Part shown: one piece after another, positions 1 through 11,548 of the stretch
Layout of the letters: the number at the start of each line of letters is the position of its first letter
Position numbering within the stretch: the first letter of the stretch is position 1
Source: Atherix ibis
Lineage: Eukaryota > Arthropoda > Insecta > Diptera > Athericidae
DNA length: 64,000 nucleotides
Reading direction: 5' to 3'
NCBI GenBank assembly: GCA_958298945.1
Contig: OY282610.1
Span: 63,795,088-63,859,087, forward strand
Notes under the pieces: generated by a model
What the model was told of the DNA's origin: nothing
Seen by the model: only the letters and a program-made list of their open reading frames with translations
Databases searched by the model: none
Position numbers and translations under genes: made by a program

Positions 1-660
1 GGCATCAAATATTTTACGCAGGATCTTGGATTGTAAGGCCTGGACGCGATAGGAATTGGAACGTTTCGTTGTGCCACAAAGTTCAATTCCAAATGTCCAA
101 ATAGGGAATTATAATCGTATTGGAGATTAGAAGGTTACTTTTGGTTGTTAGTTTCGAGCGTTTTTCAAGTAGTCTAAGAAGTTGTAGGTAACGTCTGTTA
201 GGTTCAACCCTTTTTTTAGTCTAGTATGAGGGTTCCAGGTAAAATTCCAAATAAAGTACTTTATCATATTTTGGAATCATGTTGCTATTAAGGTATAAAG
301 GGTGTAGGTTTTCCTTGACAAATTGTGAAAGTAATGTGAGCACTCTTCTTTTCATTTACCCTCACTCTCCATCTCTTAAACCAGGATTGTAGGTTGTGGA
401 TATGGGATTGTAAATTGTTGGAAGCAGCTATGTCAGGAGAAAATTTCCAGAGTAAAGGAAAATACCATTATGTATGTAATTAAAACTAAAGCTTGTCGGG
501 AAATTTGCTTCAGAATAGGAGCTACGACTATTATTAGATCATAAACAGGATCTTTTTTATTGGGAAGGCGCTGAATAGTAGTTTTAAATTTCCGAGGGTT
601 TAAAATTTTTGGGAGGAAGACTCATAGGGAGTGGGAACATTAGTTCTTCGATGATTTTTC
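1..660 (-). mobile_element. Jockey-like LINE fragment (copy a), cut by window edge
   Basis: Degenerate non-LTR retrotransposon, read on the minus strand. It is closely similar over its length to the better preserved minus-strand copy at about 58020-58600, which encodes reverse transcriptase motifs; shared stretches include the blocks around 20-60, 165-215 and 240-320. The matched part corresponds to the end of the RT domain and the sequence following it. Frames are broken and no usable ORF remains. Similarity fades after about 430 and is lost by about 660; a second block shared with copy b (about 710-790 against 1848-1925) suggests that more of the same element lies between. The element continues beyond the left edge. 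Confidence 0.7.
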
Positions 661-1044
661 TAGTATGCGATTTGTGTTCTATACCAAATGTTTAGCAAAT
701 ACTTCGTACATTTTCTTTGCCTGTTTTGGCCCAGTTACCGTCATTTTGTTTCAGTGGGTGTGATGTTTCTTCGTAAGAGAGTAGTCGTCTAGTGGCTTCC
801 CATAAAGAATTATTGTCCCTAATGGAGCTTAGAGACGGCGATCTTACCTTTTCGTTCAGAACTCGATGGAACCATATTTCTCTTTTCGAACGAATTTTTT
901 CGGCTTACGCATAAATATTTCCAGCTGGATTCTCTTAGATTGGAACCCTGAACGTAAACGAATCAATTTGAAAGTCATCTTAGTCGAAATTAGTCCGTAT
1001 TAAATTGGAATGCAAACGATCCCATTCATTTTATTAATATTTTT

Positions 1045-1945
1045 TTTTATTTTATGACAAAGACATTAAATGACAGGAGAGGAACTTGTAAGAGTAAACA
1101 CCCATCGATGTTTCTCTACGTAACGAGATTTTAACATTATAATAAATCTCAATTTTTTTTTAAACGTCGTCGACTGTAAATAGGGAAGGTAACAGAGGAA
1201 AGCTTTAGTAATGAGGGGATTGCAGAGCTAACAGGTTAGTCGGTAGTGAAACTTTTTATAACGAGAGACGCACAAATCAGGAACGAAGGAAAAATTTAGT
1301 TCACGATGAATAACTTCGTTATGAGCATAGAACGGGGCATCAACGATTGTGTTCGGAGGATTTTGGATTGAGCGGATTGGATGCGATAGGAATTGGAAGC
1401 CTTGGTAGAACCCCATAGCTCAGTACTGTATGTCCAGATCGGTTTTAAAATCGTAGTGTCAATTAAGAGTTTGTTCTTTAGTGTCAGTTTCGAACGGTTG
1501 TCCAGTAGTCCAAGGAGTAGTCAGTAAGGTCTGTTAAGTTCTGTAGATGGAATAACTTTGTCTTTTAATGGAATAATGTCGCCATTGAGGTATATCGGGA
1601 TGGGGGAATCTTTGCAGAGGGTGAAGGTAACATGTACACTCTTCTGTTCATTTACTTTTACTCTCCACCTTGTAAACCAGTCTTGGAGATTTTTGATATG
1701 AAATTGTAGCTTTCTGGTAGCGATTTTGATATTGGAGTATCGTCAGCAAAAGTAGCGGTTATAGTTTTGGGATTAGTTGAGATGTCAAAGGTATAAATAT
1801 TATATAGGATTGGGGCAGAGAATCCAACAATACTTCAGCTTTTTCTTTATCTGTTTTGGCCCAGTTACCGTCATTTTGTTTCAGTGGGTGTGATGTTCTT
1901 TTGTACGAGAGTATTAGTCTAGTGGTTTTCTAAAGAAGAAATAAT
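1045..1945 (-). mobile_element. Jockey-like LINE fragment (copy b)
   Basis: A second minus-strand copy of the same LINE family in the same orientation as copy a. Its minus-strand 3' end is the T-rich tract near 1041-1055, read as a short poly(A) tail. It carries the family's 3' block, which includes the stretch around 1095-1110 also seen near 31980 and 57785. The minus-strand peptide at 1228-1416 matches the C-terminal region of the LINE polyprotein seen at 57752-58054, with the shared pattern Asp-Ala-x-Phe-Tyr and Val-Ile-His-Arg-x-Leu-Asn. The coding frame is broken. It is 5' truncated near 1945, as is usual for LINE insertions. Confidence 0.7.
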
Positions 1946-2139
1946 AAGGATAATTAATTAACAAGTAACAGTAATTAGATATACGAGAAGGTAATATACT
2001 CGTTTAGGCGAAATTATAGAGAAAAAATCAGTTTGAAGTGTAAAAGTTATATTTTCGTTTGGGGCGCATGAATATTTTAGTACCTGTCAAAATTGGTGAA
2101 AGATGAAATAGTTCTCAATATTCGAACGCAAGCATTTCG

Positions 2140-2660
2140 AAAAAATTCCGTAAGACGAAAGGACGAAAGGTACTGGAAAGTTAAGAAAAACCACAGCCGT
2201 GGAACATTGATTTTTGATTCCTCAAAGTTCTCGGAATCGGTATATAACTGTGACTGACCTTGTGTCTCAAGAACAGTGATCTTAACCGCGCAACTGGGAA
2301 AATAATTTCGCCAAGTTCAATCAGAAGGAGACTTGTGGGAGCCGTACTTCATGCAGACCGTTATGACCGTTACTGCTGGCGCAAAAACATGTCAATCGCA
2401 CACAGGAGGTCCTTCTCTGACGAATCCAAATTGAAATTGCATATTGGAGATGGCAGAATCCTCGTTTAGAAATAACCTGGACAAAAGCCGAAATCCGAAG
2501 GTGTCATGGTATTAGAATGTTTTGCTGGTGAAAAAAAAGTCGTCCCACGTTTCCTTACCTTATATGTAACAGCAGACATTAACTTGAAAGTTTTCCCGGA
2601 TGAAAATTAAAGCCCTACGTAATAGACACCGAGTAATAATAATGCACCGTGCCACTACAT
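2140..2660 (+). pseudogene. Tc1-like transposase remnant
   Basis: Broken piece of a Tc1-family transposase. The peptide from 2260 shows a helix-turn-helix-like Ser-Pro-Ser-Ser-Ile-Arg-Arg-Arg-Leu segment. This is followed by Phe-Ser-Asp-Glu-Ser-Lys-x-Lys-Leu and Gly-Asp-Gly-Arg, the signature around the first catalytic Asp of Tc1 proteins. After a stop near 2468 the reading continues with a Lys-Pro-Gly segment and then Gly-Val-Met-Val-Leu-x-Cys-Phe, matching the Tc1 Ser-Val-Met-Val-Trp-Gly-Cys-Phe block. The later catalytic residues were not found, and no terminal repeats were seen. Family assignment rests on motifs recognised by eye. Confidence 0.6.
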
Positions 2661-2845
2661 ACTGCGTACATACACAAACTTAATATTTTTAAATGGAAAA
2701 ATAATTTACATAAATTTAAAAAAAAAGAAAAAAAAATGAAAAACTTAAATTTTTTATTTAAAGGTGAAGGATTAATTCTTAGTGAAAATTACTAAATTTT
2801 CGATGTAGCTAAAACTCGACCGACATCAGTTTCGGAATCGAAGTA

Positions 2846-3776
2846 TTGGGTTGTTCGGAAAGTAATTTCGTTTGCTAATGAAGACACAATAAAGTCATTA
2901 ATTGATGCAAACCGGTGTATAACAACTCGTCAGATCGCTGAGAGATTAAATTTATCGAATACGCCCGTTCATGATCATTTTAAACGGCTAGGTTTAATCT
3001 CGAAGCTCGACATATGGGTTTCTCATCTTCTTACGGAAAAAATTTGTGCTGTCGCATTGACGTTTGTGATTTGCTTCTTAAACGCCAAGAGAATTATCCA
3101 TTTTTGATTTTTGAAGCGTATCATCACTGGAGACAAGAAACAGATTGTCTACTACAATCTTAAGCGCAAAATATTCTGGAGTAGAAAAGATGAACCGGCT
3201 CAAAGCACTTCGAATGCCATTATTCAACAAAAAAAAGGTTATGCTATCTGTTTGGTGGGATTTCAAGGTAATCGTTTAATTTGAGCATCTACCGAGCAAC
3301 ACAACGATCAACTCTGAAGTGTACTGTCATCAGCTGGACCAATTGAATGATTCACTTAAAGGAAAAAGGTCAGAATCGGTCAATAGGAAAGATATAGTGT
3401 TCCAACAGGATAATGCCAAACCAAATACAAGTTTGACCACTCGGCAAAAGCTTTTCGAGCTTGGATGGGATATACTGCCACATCCACCATATGCTCCAGA
3501 CCTAGCGCACCTTCCGATTATCATTTGTTCCGGTCTCTACAAAATTGTTTAGATGGTAAAACGTTTAATTCAAATGAGGAAGTCGAAAATCACTTAGATC
3601 AGTTTTTTGCCAGCAAAGAACAAAAATTTTATAAGCGTGGAATCATGCTACTGCCAGAAATATGGCAAAGGGTATTGGATCAGACTGGACAATATTTAAT
3701 TGAATAAAATCAATTAATTCACTATAAGAAAATCGTCTTTCATTTTTATAAAAAAAAAACGAAATTACTTTCCGAA
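2846..3776 (+). mobile_element. Deleted mariner, cecropia-like (copy A)
   Basis: Internally deleted mariner. Its left end (2846) follows a TA and begins TTGGGTTGTTCGGAAAGTAA, the same end seen at 34694, 42134 and 57648. The right inverted repeat is present at 3760-3776 but loses its outermost bases. Compared with copy B (34694-35745), about 350 bp after the left end are missing, so the reading resumes inside the DNA-binding domain. Transposase remnants follow: Thr-Gly-Asp-Lys near 3130 where Thr-Gly-Asp-Glu is expected, Gln-Gln-Asp-Asn near 3408, and the C-terminal block ending Gln-Tyr-Leu-Ile-Glu at 3704. A frameshift near 3505 disrupts the region of the third catalytic Asp. Subfamily is inferred from overall resemblance. 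Confidence 0.85.
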
Positions 3777-5435
3777 ATATTTAAAAACGTGCACTTGGAT
3801 GCCAATCCCCTACTCTACTTTGGCATGGAAAAATTTGGCAGAGCATATAATGTAAAACAAAAGTGGTCCAATAAAATAGTGAAAACCAACACGCTCAAAA
3901 TGAGACTAGAATTAAATCAAGTTCAAAGAGAAATAACCTATCTTAAATTCATCAATAAAACTATTTCTCTATTTTACCGCCTAACTTGTAGGTTTAGAAA
4001 AATCCAGGAAAAAAAATTGAGAAAAAACCAATTTTATCCACCAAAAGTCATTCATTTTTTAACAGAAAATTATTTAATGACAGACACTAGATGGCATTGT
4101 TAGCTAATCTTAAACAAATTTCGCCGATTAAAAATTTAGTAATTTTTAATTTTATGGAATATTTGACATTATTAAATAGGACCCTACTATTTACGCACTA
4201 GTTTTTAAATTAAAATCAAAATACGATGGAAGACCAGACCAAACAAAACAAGAGCTCCAACATAAATAAAAGTTTAAATCTTTTTCCCGCTTTCGATTAG
4301 TTTGTATAGACAAATATGGTTTGGCACACTTTCCATTAGAAGAAGCCATTAAAAAGAAACCTTTAAAGTCAATATATTCATTTGAAAATGGGAGAAAAAT
4401 AACAATAATCAAAGAAGATATTCCAGATGTGACCCCAATTTTTTTAATGTGATAAAAAAAACTTTAAAAAAAAATGGAAGAGATTTTTTTCAAAAGCATT
4501 CATTCGGTGCGAGATCTAAAATAGATAATCAAGTTTAGATAGTAAATATTTTGAAAACTTAAAAAAGCTCAAGAGTAAAGAGAAAACTATGAAGGCACCA
4601 TCAAAATATAAACAAAAACACTTGAAAACCGGAATTAAAGAATTCCAACACGCCTCTCTTCATTAGCAGCCTGCGTCTTTTTGTCCATACACAACCCCCT
4701 CCTCACCCACCTTGTCCACCTTGAGTATAGCACAGCACATTCTTAGCACTCAAAACGATTGCGGAGGAAAAAAAAACAAAAGATGATGATGGGAGCACTT
4801 TCCTTTGGATTAGTATGGAAACCACAACCCCCCCCCCCCCCCTTCCGAGATTGTACCAATCATTTTTCTGACTCATGTATTTTTCTATTACAGTTAAAAC
4901 TCTTAGCGTATCCATTTCGTGTCGTTGAATCGTCACTGTATGATTGGGTTGATATGGGGAGGGGAGGAAATGGAAGAATCAGATGACTTCAGAAAAGAGC
5001 GAGGTCAATTTTTTGGAAAAGGAATCTTCAATCTTTACACTGACTGATGGCGGGCCATGATTCATTGGGTGTTTTTTTGACTCACGGCAACTTTTTCTTC
5101 TGCGCACTTTTTGGAATGCCAAGTTGATCTTGAATCAAGTCGAGATTTCCAGTCTTTTGGCATTTAAATTATTTCCATTTCGTATTCCCACTCATCATGC
5201 CGAACTAACTATTATTTAGAAAATTTTTTGCATAATACGAATTTCAGAAGAACAGCTGCTATTGAAAATATTTGCTCGGTGTTGGTTTTTTTTTTTTAAA
5301 TTTTTTTATGTTTTCATGATATTTCTCTTAGTGGAGAGAAGAATTGAATTTGCTGATTCTCCATAAAAAAACAATTTACATATTGTACATAATTTAAAAA
5401 GACCCCTTCCTTCTCCCACTCTTTTGGGGATATTT
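3777..5435. other. No recognisable gene
   Basis: AT-rich sequence. A 104-codon frame at 3789-4103 is Lys/Asn-rich and matched nothing I know. A pure run of C lies at about 4830-4843. No terminal repeats or splice-flanked exons were recognised. Confidence 0.5.
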
Positions 5436-5528
5436 ATATCGGGTTTTTCAATAGCAACTTGACACTTTTGAGGATTTTTATATTGAAAATACTCAAAAGT
5501 GTCAAGTTGCTATTGAAAAACTCGATAT
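5436..5528. repeat. Near-perfect foldback hairpin, 37-bp arms
   Basis: The left arm at 5436-5472 and right arm at 5492-5528 are inverted copies with one mismatch, separated by 19 bp. It could be a minimal foldback (Tc1/mariner-type) element consisting only of its ends, or a snap-back duplication. No third copy was seen in the window. Confidence 0.9.
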
Positions 5529-5789
5529 TTACAAAAGTTTTTGCACGTTTTTTGGACAATTTTCATCATAAATTTTAACTTTTTATCAAAAATAGTTAAT
5601 TAAACATTATTTAACACTGCGACCGTAAGTTAAAAAGTTTCTAAATGTGGAGATTATCAATAAATATTGGTTATTCCAACAAAAAAAAATTAAAAACAAA
5701 TTGTTCATCCTTTTGCAATTTTTTCTAGATCTTTTTTTTAATTTCATAGACAAATAAGGTATACGAAAATTTCCCTCCAGACTAACAGG

Positions 5790-6915
5790 AGTATAGGAGC
5801 TGTCAGCCTGGCATCACTAAAATCGATCATTCCCTCTACATTGTTTGTAAGTTAGTCCGTCCTAGACTACGCAACTCCAAACACCGTAATAAGTGAAATT
5901 GTGTTTTTGTAGCGCATTCTGAAAAATGAAACAGCAAATTTTCGAGCTTTACGATATCGAACCTTTTATCATTAGTTCTAAATTAAAAAATTAATACGAA
6001 AAAAATTACAAATAGTCACAACTGGGAAAATTCGAGTCAGTTTCGTTGCGAAATAATTTATTTTCGACAAAAGAAGCAGCACAATTGATTTGGGGTCATA
6101 ATTTTCATCCAAAACTAGGAACTTTGATTCGGACCCCATATCACCAGTTCTTATTGAAAAGGAACATCAAAATTTGTACTCACAAATTCCAGTAATGACG
6201 AGCCAAACTTGTTACAAGAAATTTCATTTTATTTTAGATAAGAGGTCCGAACTAAATTATATTTTTAAAAAAATTGGTTAGGACCTCTTATCTAAAATTC
6301 TAAAAAAAATTAGGCGAATAATTTTTATGTTCATTTTTGATGAGAGCTTTTTGTCAGGCAGACTTGTCGTAAGAAATTGACTATTATGGGGAAGGTTTCT
6401 TATCAAGAGCATAAGTTTCCGGGTGACACAAAGCATTTTTGAAGGGCCGAGACGCAGTGGAAGACAAATCTCTCTCAGGGAAGTTCTCAATAATGCAATC
6501 GGTTGGAAATGTGAAACCACTGAGGGATCTTGTGAAGTCAGATCGTCGATTAACACATGGAAGCTAAAGAGAAGTTGTTGAAAGGCTCACAAAAGTTATT
6601 GTTTTTGGGTCAGATGACAAACGCGACCTGTCACACGGTCATCTCCATCAAGGGGTTTTGGTCGAAAAAAATCAGATTTTTGTGATTTCCCAGCACCTCA
6701 TCTCTATTCCTCTGATCTAAGGTAATCTTCAAGATAAAAAAAAAACACTTGAAAGGATATCATCCTGATTTTATCGATAGCATTCAAAGGAATTTAACCG
6801 ATTTAGTGGAAGTCTTCCAGCACTGCTTCGAAAAAGAGGAAACAATGCCTTCGTCGACGCAGAGCTACCCTAACTAAAGAGAACTACTTTGAAGGGGAGA
6901 ACATTGATGTATAAA
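5790..6915 (+). mobile_element. Mariner remnant with internal deletion (copy 1 of a repeated family)
   Basis: Two blocks recur together near 20825-21625: one around 5790-5990 and one around 6385-6900, which suggests a single element family. In the second block a Ser-Asp-Arg-Arg-Leu-Thr segment (about 6535-6557) resembles the mariner DNA-binding region. The downstream part reads like a mariner C-terminus: a Lys-His-Leu-Lys-Gly-like segment, then Phe-Gln-His-Cys-Phe-Glu-Lys near 6815 and Asn-Tyr-Phe-Glu-Gly-Glu-Asn near 6880-6905. The catalytic middle is missing and frames are broken. The first block has no coding match I can name, so joining the two blocks into one element is an inference. Confidence 0.55.
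6231..6298. repeat. Inverted repeat, 25-bp arms
   Basis: The arm at 6231-6255 pairs with 6274-6298 with two mismatches and an 18-bp spacer. It lies inside the repeated mariner-like region between its two conserved blocks. Confidence 0.85.
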
Positions 6916-7649
6916 ATAAAATTAAATGCACTTTTCTGCATCTTTGGTATCTTTATTTTTGGATATCATATTGGCGTATAGAAGATACTGCAACATGTCA
7001 TCTCTTACTTTGTCTAATAAAAAGGTTCTCGCATCACTTACAAACGGAGATAAATCGAAAGCATCCCTTTTTGCGGATCGTTAAAAATATTTTATTTTTG
7101 CTTTCTCCGTGCTTGCGTCCAAATAGGATTATTTTTATATTAGTTGCAATACATCAGTTACAAAATGAACAAAGCCAATCACTTCCGCATGTCATATAAC
7201 CTGTACCATTATTGCATAATAACACCAATAAAAATTAAAAATATTTATTCTGCTCTTTGTAACAATAGACACGGCGATCTTAATCCATTCTCATATTACT
7301 AGTATTGACCTTAATTATTAGCTAATTTTCATGATCATTTTTTTTTATACTAAAACACAAATAAACTTTCTTCAAAGTTTTTGTCGGTTTCTTTTAACAT
7401 GACATTGTGAAATTTACTAATCAATATTTACATAATACGATTTCGATATTTATTTATGATGAAAAAACACTTTAGTAACAACATTTTAAGCATTATTTGA
7501 CGTATAGTATTTAATGTTATTATAATTAATTTCGTTTAGTTTCTTTTTAATTTAAAAAACTCAGTTTTTATTGAGTTACCTCAACATCATTTTGATAAGG
7601 GGCTCATTTTTACCAAAATTTATTATTTGATTTTCCACTATAATCGATT
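6916..7649. other. No recognisable gene
   Basis: AT-rich stretch with no coding or repeat signal that I could support. Confidence 0.4.
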
Positions 7650-7709
7650 CAATTTGAACGATGCTATTTTCAAAATAAAATATTATTGAAAATAGCATCG
7701 TTAAAATTG
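7650..7709. repeat. Foldback hairpin, 24-bp arms
   Basis: The arm at 7650-7673 pairs with 7686-7709 with one mismatch and a 12-bp loop. There are no obvious flanking target duplications. Confidence 0.85.
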
Positions 7710-7847
7710 CACCTTCCGCTTCGTTTACAGAACCGAAAAAGATGGTTCCAGTTTTCGACCACCCTGTGCAATAAATCCGGACTTATTCCAAGTATTTTGG
7801 CGTTCGATATTCAATTTTCATGCATCAATGTTCTTTTCCCTTTCTTT

Positions 7848-9376
7848 GCAAGGTCCATGAGACATGTGCCAGGAGCGACTTCATAGCGCCACGACCGTGA
7901 GGCCATTTGGCGACTTTATAGTACGCGTGGGAAGTTATCTGAGAGAGACTGGTCTGTGGTTAGTCGTATAGAATATTGAGAATTTTGTTATATTCTGTGG
8001 AGCAGATTAGTATATTGTAGAAGTTTAAATAGGGGACTAGGGAATGTAGTTGTTGGGTCCAGGAGTTCCAGTATGGGAGGAATCCTGCTCGTCAAGTAAT
8101 TCTTGGTTATGTGGCATTCATGCAGAATATGGATGAAAGTGAAATGGGTGCCACAGGATTGGCATTAGCGACGGTTGGTGTTGCCAGAAAGGAATTTATG
8201 AGTAAGAGCAGTATGTCCAATCCGGATTCTGAGGAGGTTCCGCTCCCAGAATTTTGGTATGGATGTTCAATAGCCTGGTTTATTGGTGGTTATCCAATGT
8301 GTTGACATTGATCCAGTTATCGTATCTGCGGAGTGGTGTTAGTTGCCATTATGTTAGTAGTCTAGGCAGATTGGGAATGACTGTGATCACTGGTCGATGG
8401 AGTGTTTCTCCAGCCAATTTGTCAGCACTTTTAATTCCCACATGCCCCGGCACCAATTGCAACTCGACACTCCTATTGCGATAAGTACTAGCTCACTCGA
8501 TGGGCCATAAATGACTTTAAGGGCGGCAAGGCTGTCGCTAAAAATAATAGCGCTCCGTTGGCTGGGAATATTTATCGTAATATCAATTGCAGTTTTGATG
8601 GCACATAGCTCGCCGTAATATGGAGCTGCCCTATAAGGGAAGATTCCACAACATAATGCGCGGATGCTGCAGCCAAAAAGTTCGACGAACGAAAAAGATG
8701 TAGTATCGGTGTCAGCGGCGGCTTTTTTTAATTCGTCCAACTGTTCAAGGAAAACTTTCCAATATGTGGATGGATCAGTACTAGCCTACTTAAACCTGTC
8801 AAGAGAAGCAGTCACTTTCAACTTTCCTCCCAACCACGGTTCCAATCTGGGTGTGGAAAGGAAGTTTGAAAAACGAGGGGGAGGATGAATGAATTGCTCA
8901 AGGTGAGATATTAATAAGGATAGCGATGAGGAATTCCTTTTTGAACTGTGGGAGATAAAGTTAGGAGGGGGTGGTAATTTGGAAGGCATAGGTTTTTGTA
9001 AATTAAATTTAAGCGAGCTTTTGATAGGTCGACCAGTTTCTATCAGTATGGATACGACCGGAGTTGTCCGATGTGCTCCACTGGCTAGTCTAATGCAACG
9101 GTTTACCGCTGCCTCGACTAGCTTTTCTTTTACTGCTATTGGCACACTGACACATGAGGAAATAGAGTAAGATTCCGTCCAAAAGGGTATTGGTTACTCT
9201 AACTGCCTCACTTTGTCTTATCTTTCTTTTGCTGGTGACTAAAATTTTAACCATTTGGAGAACGGTGTTAATTTTGTCGACAGCATTGTTAATCTGAAAA
9301 TTCCATTTTCCTCCACGGACAATTGAGATACCCAGGATTTTCATGGAATATTTTGGGTTGGGAAGGAAGGGGCTCC
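7848..9376 (-). mobile_element. RNase H-bearing LINE fragment, minus strand
   Basis: 5'-truncated non-LTR retrotransposon, the reverse-strand partner of the copy at 43590-45240. The minus-strand reading at 8387-8740 contains an RNase H-like segment: Tyr-Tyr-Gly-Glu-Leu-Cys-Ala-Ile, then Ile-Phe-Ser-Asp-Ser-Leu-Ala-Ala-Leu. These are the usual Glu and Asp positions of LINE RNase H domains. Upstream on the same strand, about 9090-9376 is the end of the RT region, with a Met-Lys-Ile-Leu-Gly-Ile-Ser-Ile motif. Frames are broken. The element stops abruptly at about 9376 against rosa-like mariner sequence. Clades with an RNase H (I, R1, LOA and relatives) are possible; I cannot choose between them. 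Confidence 0.75.
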
Positions 9377-9905
9377 CTAGACCAATGACTTCAAATAACC
9401 CCAGATGAAGAAGTTCAAAGGTGTTAAATCCAAACTTCTTAGAGGCCATTTCACAACCTGAATTTCTTGAAATTATCGAATCGCCAAACTTTTCCCGCAA
9501 TAATTCGTTTGTGACATGGGCTGTGTGGCACATAGCACCGTCTTGTCGCAACCACATATTCATTAAATCAATTTCTTCCAATTCAGATCACGATCTGTAC
9601 CGTTGACAGTATCGGGAACTCCTTCCTCAATTTGAAAAAAATAAGCTCCGCGCCCTAAACCACACCAACCGATCCCTTTTCGAAATATAAAGGTTCCTCG
9701 TGAATAATTTGTGAATTAGTTTAAGCCCAATTAAAACTTCGTTCGTTACTGGACTGAAATTAATCCACAATAATTGTTTCTTGGGAAAAAATCAGCTTCA
9801 TTTTCAAGTTGTTCCAGAGCAAAAGCAGCAAATTGACGGCATTTGCGATGGTCCAACGGATGATAAGATGGTAATCTTAAATCCAACCGTAAAATACGCC
9901 ATGGC
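9377..9905 (-). pseudogene. rosa-like (D,D41D) mariner transposase remnant
   Basis: Minus-strand remnant of the same transposase type as 20007-20540. The readable segment has Gln-Asp-Gly-Ala-Met-Cys-His-Thr-Ala-His followed by Asp-Ser-Ile-Ile-Ser-Arg-Asn, the second catalytic region of this group. Further upstream (higher coordinates) are damaged pieces resembling the region before it. The 3' part is absent: identity with the other copy ends at about 9377, where the RNase H LINE begins. No terminal repeats were found. Confidence 0.65.
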
Positions 9906-11548
9906 GGTCAGTCTAAAATGTGTCGAACGCCTTTGGGCGTTCTAAACATTTTTGGACTAACTAAAATTTGGGTTTACATTTTTTTTGGAATTGTCAGGTA
10001 TACTTGTTGTAATTGGGCAATCAATTTTAATCCTGATGATTTACTACCAAACTTGCATAGTTAAAAGAAATTCCATTTATGATATAATTATCTGGGTGAC
10101 TTTACGATATCATTAGCAGGCCAGGAAAGTGCAAGCTAACAACAGCGATAATTATTATCAAATATTGGAAACTTTAACGCAAATATTGTGTAAGAATACT
10201 CCATACTGTGGCGTTTCGAAATGATTTTCCTATTATACGAAAATCGCCTTCCCCACGGCTCCCGTACGACGTTTTGATCAGCATCGGCATAGATCAGAGT
10301 CTATGGCTTTACTGGTTTTCTGGTTTGTGGTTTTGTGGTTTGTTTCCAATCTAATAACAGCAATCATCTCCAATAATTATGAATTTGTTTATCGTTTGTT
10401 ATGCATCGAAAGTTTCTTTGCGTTCATCCTATAATTTCCAATACGTTCCGCATGAACTTTTGATTTATTCGAAGTAACTCCAATTCAATCTATAAGTAGG
10501 CCTAATTTATACAAATAGAGGACGGGGGGTTAAAGACGAGACGAAAATCGAATTACTTTAGCTTCCAATCCTCAATCGCCAATAATATCGAGACACGTAG
10601 AGAAAAAAAACAATCAAAATCAAATCATTTCATTTTCCATCAAGAGTCCATACGTAACTTACTAAATAAATTTCAATTTGATTTGATTTGATTTGATCTG
10701 ATTTCGAAATCGATATTATTTGGAAATTTTCTTCTAAACATCGACGATATCTTAAAATTATTTGTGAGATTAAATATTTTTATTTATTTTCGTCGTTTTT
10801 GTGAATCTCGTCATTTTGTTACAAAATAAATTTTCTCTAATATGTAAATCTTGTATCAATAATTTTTGCAGTGAAATGAATTCGAAATAGAGAGACAGAC
10901 TCTACAAAATGTAAACAAACAAAACAAAAACAAAAAGAAAAAAAGCCAAATAAAAACAACGTGTACATTTGTTATCAGTTCGACGGAATTTGTTTTATCA
11001 AAATTGCACAAAGAGCGAATATATAAAAAAAAAAAATTACATAACATGGTTTTCAGGAACAATTTCTATGATAAATTAAATAGAAATAAAGTAAATATAA
11101 AGAAACAAAACATATAAATAAAAAAACATTATAAGAAAAAAAAACTAAAAAAAAGGACTAAGATCACATTTAATACAGAAGTTAGAGATCCTCAATGAGG
11201 ACATTAAGTTGTAACAATAATAAAAACATTGCTTTAGTATTTTTAAGTAAAACTTATACAAATTAATAAAACCAAATAAAATTCATTCATAAAAAAAAAG
11301 CGAACGATATAGTACACGTAATATGTGTATGTTGACGTTATTCTTTCTTGTTGTCTTTTCATTTTTTTTGACCTTGTAATCGTTTTCTTTTGTTTGACTT
11401 TTCAATTTAAGAGAATGGATTGAGAGTTTTTAAAGAATCTTGCACGGATAAGGAAGGACCATGTTTGTTGTGTTGGCCTCTCAAATCCACCCTTATCACC
11501 TACAATTAATTGAACTTAACCCAAACGTGGCCGTTGTTGTTATCCGAC
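9906..11548. other. No recognisable gene
   Basis: AT-rich sequence without supported coding features. A short pentanucleotide TTTGA-type repeat lies at about 10676-10702, and A-rich tracts at about 10905-11160. Confidence 0.4.
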
